In this document: positions 6,324 through 11,598 of the stretch, piece after piece
Layout of the letters: the number at the start of each line of letters is the position of its first letter
Numbering within the stretch: position 1 is the first letter of the stretch
From: an uncultured Verrucomicrobiota bacterium
GTDB lineage: Bacteria; Verrucomicrobiota; Kiritimatiellia; RFP12; UBA1067
NCBI GenBank assembly: GCA_946615875.1
Contig: CAMOIK010000049.1
Coordinates: forward strand, 1 to 12,526
Direction: 5' to 3'
Length of the DNA: 12,526 nucleotides
Made by a program: the position numbers and the translations under genes
The notes under the pieces: generated by a model
Databases searched by the model: none
Told to the model about the DNA's origin: nothing
Seen by the model: the letters and a program-made list of their open reading frames with translations, nothing else

Positions 6324-7390
6324 CCAACCTCCAGCGACGGCGCGACGTCGATGCGCATCGCGTCCTCGCCCGTTATGTTTCTCCTGTAGAAGGCGAGCCC
6401 CGCAATCATCGCGCCGTTGTCGCCGCAGAACTTCGGGCTTGCCGTCAGCAGAGGAAGGCCTTCGCGTGCGCAGACCCGCCCCAGTTCTTCGCGGACGCGG
6501 CTGTTGAGCGATACGCCGCCGCCGAGGATCAGCGCGCGATAGCGGTGGCGGCGCAGCGCCGTGGTTGTGCGCTCCGCCAGCGCCTGCACGATCGCCTCCT
6601 GGTAGGATGCCGCGATGCGCTCTCGCTCGCCGTCGCCCTCGCGCTGCACATGGCGCAGCAGCGCGGTCTTCAGCCCGGAGAACGATACGCAGAGGTCGGC
6701 GGGGAGCCCGGCCAGCGCACTCACGCCTTCGCGGGGCCTGCCCTTCGGGAAGGGTATCAGGTCGCGGCGCGAGGGATGCGCCGACATGTATTCTTTCGCG
6801 ATGCGGTCGATGACGGGGCCGCCGGGGTAGCCGAGGCCGAGGAGCTTCGCGGCCTTGTCGAACGCTTCGCCGGCCGCGTCGTCGAGCGTCTGGCCGATCG
6901 TCTCGTATTTCCCGTATTCGGGGATGTCCACCCAGTTGGTGTGGCCGCCGGAGACTACGAGGCCGAGCGCTGGCGTGAAGGCTGCCGGGTCTGGCGCGTC
7001 TCCTTCGCCGGCCATTCGCAGAAAGGGCGTGTGCAGGTGCGCTTCGAGATGGTTGATGGCCATCAGCGGCACGCCAAGCGCCGCCGCCAGCCCCTTCGCG
7101 AAGTTCAAGCCGACGATCAGCGCCGGCGACAGACCCGGCCCGTACGTCACCGCCACGGCGTCGGGGCGTATTTCGCGCCCGGCGACTTTCGCCGCCTGCG
7201 CAAGGCTCTCGCCGACGACCTCGGTAATCTTTTCGACGTGCGCGCGAGACGCTATCTCGGGCACCACGCCGCCGTACGGACGATGCAGCGGTATCTGCGT
7301 ATAGACCACGCTGGAGAGAACTTCGCGGCCGTCGCGGACCACCGCCGCCGCCGTCTCGTCGCAGCTCGTTTCTATTCCAAGTATGTCCAT
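6320..7390 (-). CDS. tsaD: tRNA N6-adenosine threonylcarbamoyltransferase
   Basis: TsaD transfers the threonylcarbamoyl group from threonylcarbamoyl-adenylate to A37 of tRNAs that read ANN codons, acting with TsaB and TsaE in the cytoplasm. The 356-residue sequence is full length and typical: M-D-I-L-G-I-E-T-S-C-D-E-T at the N-terminus, the metal-binding N-H-L-E-A-H pair H114/H118, V-S-G-G-H-T-N, D-D-A-A-G-E-A-F-D-K, G-Y-P-G-G-P, F-S-G-L-K-T, a G-G-G-V-S-L-N loop, and C-G-D-N-G-A-M-I-A near the C-terminus. The frame extends upstream to an ATG at 7417. The start at 7390 is chosen because the family begins exactly there and AGGA precedes it by eight bases. It is separated by 8 bp from the secreted-protein gene and overlaps the PQ-loop gene. 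TsaB and TsaE are not in the window. Confidence 0.96.
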   Translation of the reverse strand: MDILGIETSCDETAAAVVRDGREVLSSVVYTQIPLHRPYGGVVPEIASRAHVEKITEVVGESLAQAAKVAGREIRPDAVAVTYGPGLSPALIVGLNFAKGLAAALGVPLMAINHLEAHLHTPFLRMAGEGDAPDPAAFTPALGLVVSGGHTNWVDIPEYGKYETIGQTLDDAAGEAFDKAAKLLGLGYPGGPVIDRIAKEYMSAHPSRRDLIPFPKGRPREGVSALAGLPADLCVSFSGLKTALLRHVQREGDGERERIAASYQEAIVQALAERTTTALRRHRYRALILGGGVSLNSRVREELGRVCAREGLPLLTASPKFCGDNGAMIAGLAFYRRNITGEDAMRIDVAPSLEVG

Positions 7391-7398
7391 TCGGTTTC

Positions 7399-8241
7399 CT
7401 ACCAGAACTTCCACCACGGGCGATCTACGGGTTTGACGCCGCCTGCGGAGTCGTAGAGTTCCTGGACCCGCGCCTGTCCGGCCGTCTCGGGGTCTCGCAC
7501 CGTCTCGGCGAGCATGAACTCAAGGGTGTCCGGCATGGACCAGAATTCGCTGCGGACGAAACTGTCCGGCCCCATGCGGTGCAGAACCGTGACCTTGCCG
7601 CTCGGCATGATGGATATGATGGGCTTTGTGATCTTCATCGAGGGGCCCAGGTCGCGCGTCTCCCAGGCGCGCGAGGATGCGCCCGTGTCGCGCGCGGCGA
7701 GGAACACGTGCTCCGTGCCCCTGCGCGACCAGTGCACCAGCTCGAACTCGCGCATGAGGCCGTCGCGGTTCGCGAAGGTCTGGACGGCGCCCGATATGGT
7801 CATGCCCGGCACGATGTCGAACGCGACCGGCTGCCCCTCGTAGCGGATGGAGCGGTGCACCAGCACGGGCCTGGCCAGATAGCGGCGCGGTATGCGCAGA
7901 CCGAAGTGGTCTGCGAGGTGGACTTCCAGTTTCTGTCCCTCGTTCGGCTTCAGCCTGAAACGCGCGGTGAAGGCGCGGCGGCTCGTCTTTTCCAGCTCTT
8001 CCATGTCGGCCATCTTGTATACCTCCACGAAGAGGTAGTCTTTCGAATCGGCGTGCCCCACGCTGATGTTGTCGGGCGACGTATTGCGCACGTCGATCAC
8101 TCCGCGCACCCTCTCGCCGGCGACGTAGTCTATCGCGTCAAGCTTCAGCGACACAGAAATCTCGCTCGTCGCGCAGGGCGCGGCCGCCGCGATTGCGGCG
8201 CAGAGCGCGGCCAGCGCGGCCGCCGCGTGCAGTCTCTTCAC
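7399..8241 (-). CDS. Secreted protein of unknown function
   Basis: I do not recognise the family. The predicted protein has 280 residues. It begins with a basic M-K-R-L and an alanine-rich hydrophobic stretch to about residue 22, a standard Sec signal peptide. Cleavage is probably near A-A-A-P or C-A-T. The lone cysteine is preceded by proline, so a lipobox is unlikely. The next 80 residues (V-S-L-K-L-D-A-I-D-Y-V-A-G-E, then V-I-D-V-R-N-T-S) alternate hydrophobic and polar residues like an Ig-like beta-sandwich. The remainder is mixed and ends in W-W-K-F-W. The start is GTG, overlapping the preceding stop as GTGA, with a strong GGAGGT at 8248-8253. Its position between a metallo-hydrolase and tsaD says little about function; it is presumably periplasmic or surface located. 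Confidence 0.75.
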   Translation of the reverse strand: MKRLHAAAALAALCAAIAAAAPCATSEISVSLKLDAIDYVAGERVRGVIDVRNTSPDNISVGHADSKDYLFVEVYKMADMEELEKTSRRAFTARFRLKPNEGQKLEVHLADHFGLRIPRRYLARPVLVHRSIRYEGQPVAFDIVPGMTISGAVQTFANRDGLMREFELVHWSRRGTEHVFLAARDTGASSRAWETRDLGPSMKITKPIISIMPSGKVTVLHRMGPDSFVRSEFWSMPDTLEFMLAETVRDPETAGQARVQELYDSAGGVKPVDRPWWKFW

Positions 8242-9077
8242 AGTTTGACCTCCAATCCGTCGTAGGCCGGCTCGACATTCGTTCCGGCAAGCATCTCCTG
8301 CCACTGCGCGTGGCTGAAATCGTGGCACATGTGGACGATATACGCCTTCTTCGGCGCGATGCGCCGTATGTATCCGAGCGAACGCTCCAGGGAGAGGTGG
8401 GTGGGGTGCTCGCGCACCCGCAGGCAGTTGATTGCCAGCACGTCCACCCCGCGCAGCCGTTCTATTTCCTCGTCGCCTATCGCGTGGCAGTCGCTGATGT
8501 AGGCGAGCGAGGCTCCGCCGTCCCTCAGGATGTAGCCGCAGCACGGGAAGCCGTGCTCGACGCGCACCGCTTCGACGTTCATCGAGCCTGTCGAGAAGGG
8601 TGCGGTGTTGTCTATGAAGTCGATCTGCGGGCGGAACAGCCCGTTCTCGCCGCCCTTGGCGCTGATATATGGAAATATCCGGTGCAGCTGCTCGATGGTC
8701 TCCGGCAGGGCGTGGCACGGCATCGGCTTGCCCTCCACGCGGAACGTCCGCCCGTTCGCGCCTGGCGCGGAAGGGTCGCACGGCACCTTCCTGCCGTTGA
8801 TCGTGTTGAAGCGGCGGACATCGTCGAAACCCGCTATGTGGTCCATGTGCGCATGGGTGATGGCCAGCGCGTCGACGCGGCGGATTCCGTATTCGACACA
8901 GGCGAGCCGTAGCTCCGGGGGCGTGTCGATCAGCAGAGTCTGCCCGCTGGAGGCGGTCGCGAACGCGCCGCACCGTCGTCGCTTGTCTCGCGGATCGCGC
9001 GACGTGCAAACAGGACAGTCGCAGCCGATCTGCGGCACTCCGACGCTTGTCCCCGTCCCTAGAAACCTGAAGGTCAC
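8238..9077 (-). CDS. PhnP-like metallo-beta-lactamase-fold hydrolase
   Basis: The 279-residue cytoplasmic protein belongs to the metallo-beta-lactamase superfamily, in the branch that includes PhnP (phosphoribosyl cyclic phosphate phosphodiesterase). The N-terminus G-T-G-T-S-V-G-V-P-Q-I-G-C-D-C-P-V-C has three cysteines, C19, C21 and C24, matching the structural zinc site of PhnP. The catalytic metal motif T-H-A-H-M-D-H places ligands at H75, H77, D79 and H80. Further metal ligands are expected at S-D-C-H and V-H-M-C-H-D-F-S-H in the C-terminal half. No phn genes are nearby, so the substrate is open; a cyclic phosphodiester is a reasonable inference. The start is a GTG overlapping the transporter stop as GTGA. 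The frame is open for another 85 codons upstream, but that part is the transporter gene read out of frame and has no family resemblance. Confidence 0.85.
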   Translation of the reverse strand: MTFRFLGTGTSVGVPQIGCDCPVCTSRDPRDKRRRCGAFATASSGQTLLIDTPPELRLACVEYGIRRVDALAITHAHMDHIAGFDDVRRFNTINGRKVPCDPSAPGANGRTFRVEGKPMPCHALPETIEQLHRIFPYISAKGGENGLFRPQIDFIDNTAPFSTGSMNVEAVRVEHGFPCCGYILRDGGASLAYISDCHAIGDEEIERLRGVDVLAINCLRVREHPTHLSLERSLGYIRRIAPKKAYIVHMCHDFSHAQWQEMLAGTNVEPAYDGLEVKL

Positions 9078-10543
9078 TTTGCGAAGTAGCGCTCGATCTC
9101 CTCCAGGGACTTGCCCTTCGTCTCGGGCATGAAGAACGCAGCCGTGATGAAGTAGATCACCGTGAAGCCAGCAAGCGTGAAGAACACCCAGCTGTAGCCG
9201 CATGCCCCAGACCACTTCGGCAGCACGGACGCGATCACGGTTGAGACGAGCTGGTTGATGACCATCCCGATCGCCATGCCGTTTGTGCGTATGCGAGCAG
9301 GCATCAGTTCGGAGAGCGCCAGCCACACGCATACGCCAGGACCGACAGCGTAGAACGCCATGAAGATCACGAAGCCGAGGAGTACGAGCAGACCCGTCGT
9401 CATGCTGGATGCGAGCACGCCGTGCTCGATTAGTGAGAACATCACGCCCACAAGCCCGAGCCCTACGATTATGCCGGAAGTGCCGATCTTGAGGAGGAAT
9501 GTGCGCCCCTTTTTGTCAACCAGCGCGACGGCTACCAGCGTCATCAGCACGTTGACCACCTTGAACCCGAAGTCTGCCCAGTTCGCCCATGCTTTCTCCA
9601 GCCCCGACTGCTGGAAGATGTCAACCGAGTAGTTGAGCGCGGAGTTTACTCCCGTCGCCTGGGTGCAGGCAAGTACGAGCACAGCGAGGACGAATGGGAC
9701 GATGTACTTCCTCTGGAATATGCTTTCGCCCTTGGCCTTCGCGGCGAGCTCCGCCTTGGCCTTGGCCTCCGCTTCGTCGGAAGCTATGATTTCGTCGAGG
9801 ATCTCTTTTGCGCGCGTCTCTCCGTTGTTGGAGGCCAGTGAGGCAAGCGCGCCCTCGCGGTCGCCTCGCTTGTAGAGCCAGCGCGGCGATTCTTTGAGGC
9901 GGAAAGCGCCAAGGAATAGCGCTATCCCAGGAATGATCGACGCCCAGATGATGAGCTGCCAGGCAAGCACCTTCTTGTCGAGCGGGATGTCGGCATCGGA
10001 CGCGCCGATCGCGTAAACGACGATAAGCCCGACCACGGCCATGAATACGAGACCGATTGTCAGAAAGAGCTGGAACATCCCTGTGCCCTTGCCGCGCGAT
10101 TCAGGCGGCAGGCACTCCGCAAGATACATCGGCACAACTACACCAAAGAGACCTGCCGACGCGCCCTGCAGGATTCGCCCAGAGAGCATCACCCAGAATC
10201 CAGCCGCACCCCAAAGTGGCATTGCCGATGCGCAGATTACGGGTATCGCAAGAGCAAAGCAGAGAGACGAGGCTAGTATCATGTTCTTGCGCCCGAAGAT
10301 GTCTGCGAGCACGCCCGCGACAAGCGAGCCGACAATGGAACCCGCGAGAACGGCCGAGACGGTGAACCCCAGCTGCTCTTGTGTGTAGCCGGCTGTTATC
10401 TTTAGATACGGGAACGCTGCCGCCATCGCGCCGACGTCGATGCCGTAGAGGAGCCCTCCGAGGCCCGCCATGACCATGAGATACTTCGCATAGCGCCTGA
10501 CGCTCGCGCTGACTGTCGTCGTGTTTCCGTCTGTCGTGCCCAT
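9074..10543 (-). CDS. MFS sugar porter
   Basis: This 489-residue inner-membrane protein, with about twelve hydrophobic segments, should take up a monosaccharide by proton symport. Sugar-porter signatures are all present: G-V-L-A-D-I-F-G-R-K after helix 2 (77-86), P-x-x-R-G-K-G-T after helix 4 (147-154), the central E-S-P-R-W-L at 218-223, Q-A-T-G-V-N at 295-300 in helix 7 where sugar is bound, V-D-K-K-G-R at 342-347, and P-E-T-K-G-K-S-L-E-E near the C-terminus. The cytoplasmic loop before helix 7 carries an alanine/lysine-rich charged stretch at about 256-273. The start is set by AAGGAGGAG at 10549-10557, six bases before the ATG; an in-frame ATG at 10603 lies upstream of the promoter. It is the first gene of the leftward block. 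By eye its third codon positions look less GC-rich than neighbouring genes, which might indicate separate ancestry. Confidence 0.92.
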   Translation of the reverse strand: MGTTDGNTTTVSASVRRYAKYLMVMAGLGGLLYGIDVGAMAAAFPYLKITAGYTQEQLGFTVSAVLAGSIVGSLVAGVLADIFGRKNMILASSLCFALAIPVICASAMPLWGAAGFWVMLSGRILQGASAGLFGVVVPMYLAECLPPESRGKGTGMFQLFLTIGLVFMAVVGLIVVYAIGASDADIPLDKKVLAWQLIIWASIIPGIALFLGAFRLKESPRWLYKRGDREGALASLASNNGETRAKEILDEIIASDEAEAKAKAELAAKAKGESIFQRKYIVPFVLAVLVLACTQATGVNSALNYSVDIFQQSGLEKAWANWADFGFKVVNVLMTLVAVALVDKKGRTFLLKIGTSGIIVGLGLVGVMFSLIEHGVLASSMTTGLLVLLGFVIFMAFYAVGPGVCVWLALSELMPARIRTNGMAIGMVINQLVSTVIASVLPKWSGACGYSWVFFTLAGFTVIYFITAAFFMPETKGKSLEEIERYFAK

Positions 10544-10548
10544 TGTCG

Positions 10549-10557
10549 CTCCTCCTT
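10549..10557 (-). promoter_or_regulatory. Strong Shine-Dalgarno that fixes the transporter start
   Basis: Read on the minus strand the sequence is AAGGAGGAG, five to six bases before the ATG at 10543. It decides between this start and the in-frame ATG at 10603, which lies upstream of the -10 box and has no ribosome binding site. Confidence 0.85.
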
Positions 10558-10585
10558 GTTGTGCGGTTGTGTAGGGTCGGCGCAT

Positions 10586-10591
10586 ATTATA
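10586..10591 (-). promoter_or_regulatory. Extended -10 promoter of the MFS-tsaD block
   Basis: The minus strand reads TTATGGTATAATATGCGCC, a perfect TATAAT with extended TGG. Transcription should start near 10579, giving a leader of about 36 nt. The best -35 candidate (CGCACA, 17 bp upstream) matches the consensus only in its last three bases. The TATAATATGCGCC stretch is identical to the icd promoter. It lies downstream of the rplS hairpin, so the block is independently transcribed. Confidence 0.75.
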
Positions 10592-10686
10592 CCATAATTC
10601 CACGCCCTTGTGCGGTCCCCGCGCAAGACGGACGCCTTCGTTTCCTTATGCCTTGTTCTACGAGGCCGGGAGAGGCCTTAAACGCG

Positions 10687-10714
10687 AGCGGGGGCGGCTT
10701 TCGCCGCCCCCGCT
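10687..10714 (-). terminator. Hairpin after rplS, 12-bp perfect stem with GAAA loop
   Basis: The arms AGCGGGGGCGGC (10687-10698) and its exact complement (10703-10714) enclose a four-base loop that reads GAAA on the transcribed minus strand, a stable GNRA tetraloop. The stem starts 25 bp after the rplS stop. The following bases read CGCGTTTAAGG, so the U-tract is short and weak. It may act as an intrinsic terminator, or as a 3' stabiliser with Rho-dependent release. Confidence 0.75.
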
Positions 10715-10739
10715 GCGACTGTTTCACCGTTGCGGCGTT

Positions 10740-11123
10740 TTATTTCTTTACCAGTTTGCGAACTGCCTTGTGCGAGCAGAACGTGCGCTCTGTGTAGAGC
10801 TTGGAGCGCCACGACGGGTTCTTCTTCACCACCTTGATGGACTGGATCCACGGGCTGCAGAACGGGAAGAGCTTCTCGACGCGCACGCCGTAGCTCTCGC
10901 GGCTGACGATGAAGTTGCCATCGACGTTCTTGCGGCCGTTCTTGACGGCCAGCACCTTGCCCTCGAAGTCCTGAAGGCGGTACTTCGGCTCGCCCTTGGA
11001 GTCGAATTCCTTGATCTTGATGGAGACGCGGACGATGTCGCCGGCGTGGAACTCCGGGAAGTTCTTGTCGGCCAGCACCTTCGTCTGCTCGGCGTTGATC
11101 TTTTCAAGCAGGTTGGCACCCAT
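10740..11123 (-). CDS. rplS: 50S ribosomal protein L19
   Basis: L19 sits at the interface of the ribosomal subunits. The 127-residue protein carries the family core: F-x-A-G-D-I-V-R-V at about 25-34, L-Q-D-F-E-G-K-V-L-A near 51-60, S-Y-G-V-R-V-E-K-L-F-P near 77-87, S-P-W-I-Q-S-I-K-V-V, and an R-x-K-L-Y segment followed by a basic tail. It is about ten residues longer than common L19 proteins, mostly at the C-terminus. AAGGAGGG at 11131-11138, seven bases before the ATG and inside the end of rpsP, supports the start. Only 3 bp separate it from rpsP, so both are read from one mRNA. In many bacteria rimM and trmD lie between these two genes; they do not here. Confidence 0.95.
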   Translation of the reverse strand: MGANLLEKINAEQTKVLADKNFPEFHAGDIVRVSIKIKEFDSKGEPKYRLQDFEGKVLAVKNGRKNVDGNFIVSRESYGVRVEKLFPFCSPWIQSIKVVKKNPSWRSKLYTERTFCSHKAVRKLVKK

Positions 11124-11126
11124 GGC

Positions 11127-11423
11127 TTAGCCCTCCTTCTTTCCGTCCGCCTTGGTGGACTTGCGCGCGTGATGGGGCTTGAGGTCGGGGTTCTTCGCCC
11201 TGCGGATGAGCGAGGCGACGGTGGTGGAGGGCTTGGCGCCGTGCGCCAGCCAGTAGTCCACGCGCTCGACATCGAGCTTGAAGTTCTGATCTTTGATCTG
11301 GGTGTCGTACCAGCCGAGGATCTCCAGGAACTTGCCGTCGCGAGGGCTGCGCTCGTCCGCCGCCACGATTCGGTATGTGGCGTGGTTTTTGCAGCCGGTG
11401 CGACGCATTCTTATCTTTACCAT
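11127..11423 (-). CDS. rpsP: 30S ribosomal protein S16
   Basis: S16 is an assembly protein of the small subunit. The 98-residue sequence begins M-V-K-I-R-M-R-R-T-G, and has Y-R-I-V-A-A-D near 17-23, R-D-G-K-F-L-E-I-L-G-W-Y-D near 28-40, and a D-Y-W-L-A-x-G-A-K-P-S-T-T-V segment near 56-69. All are diagnostic for the family. The C-terminal 25 residues are basic and variable, as is usual. The start codon is preceded by AAGGA about ten bases upstream. It is the first gene of the rpsP-rplS unit. The frame stays open upstream for 162 codons, but that part runs through the promoter and antisense to icd, so it is not coding. Confidence 0.96.
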   Translation of the reverse strand: MVKIRMRRTGCKNHATYRIVAADERSPRDGKFLEILGWYDTQIKDQNFKLDVERVDYWLAHGAKPSTTVASLIRRAKNPDLKPHHARKSTKADGKKEG

Positions 11424-11459
11424 CTTGTGTTTTTCCTTCTCAGGTGAAAAGTGGCGCGT

Positions 11460-11465
11460 ATTATA
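11460..11465 (-). promoter_or_regulatory. Extended -10 promoter of rpsP-rplS
   Basis: The minus strand reads TTTGGTATAATACGCGCC, again an extended -10 with a perfect TATAAT. TTGCGC lies 17 bp upstream as a partial -35. The start is expected near 11453, giving a leader of about 30 nt. The spacer holds a 10-bp perfect palindrome TTTCCGGAAA at 11471-11480, which could be a protein-binding site or chance. Confidence 0.75.
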
Positions 11466-11512
11466 CCAAATTTCCGGAAACGGCGCAAGGGGTGAAGATA
11501 TAAACGAGAAAA

Positions 11513-11549
11513 CGCCCTCCGGCGCTCCGGGAGTGGTTTCCGGAGGGCG
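11513..11549 (-). terminator. Terminator-like hairpin between divergent rpsP and icd promoters
   Basis: CGCCCTCCGG (11513-11522) pairs perfectly with CCGGAGGGCG (11540-11549) around a 17-base loop. On the minus strand the stem is followed by TTTTCTCGTTT, the layout of an intrinsic terminator. On the plus strand there is no T-run after the stem. There is no minus-strand gene to its right within the window, so it would stop antisense transcripts coming out of icd before they reach the rpsP promoter. Confidence 0.5.
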
Positions 11550-11585
11550 GTGGTTTGATGCTAGACCGCGCCGAGCCAAATATGG

Positions 11586-11591
11586 TATAAT
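11586..11591 (+). promoter_or_regulatory. Extended -10 promoter of icd, predicted leaderless
   Basis: The sequence AAATATGGTATAATATGCGCC contains a perfect extended -10. TAGACC, 18 bp upstream, matches the -35 consensus at four of six positions. Only seven bases lie between TATAAT and the ATG at 11599, so the normal start site falls at or next to the A of the start codon. Confidence 0.7.
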
Positions 11592-11598
11592 ATGCGCC

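Noticed and set aside
7391..7417. Nine-residue N-terminal extension of TsaD from an upstream ATG
   Set aside because: TsaD proteins begin directly at the M-x-I-L-G-I-E-T-S-C-D-E-T strand, and AGGA is correctly placed for the ATG at 7390.
9078..9332. An 85-residue N-terminal extension of the PhnP-like hydrolase
   Set aside because: That stretch is the 3' end of the transporter gene in another frame, histidine/arginine-rich without family similarity. The fold begins at the GTG at 9077.
10544..10603. A 20-residue N-terminal extension of the MFS transporter
   Set aside because: It would start upstream of the -10 box, so it could not be on the predicted mRNA. The strong Shine-Dalgarno at 10549-10557 fixes the ATG at 10543.
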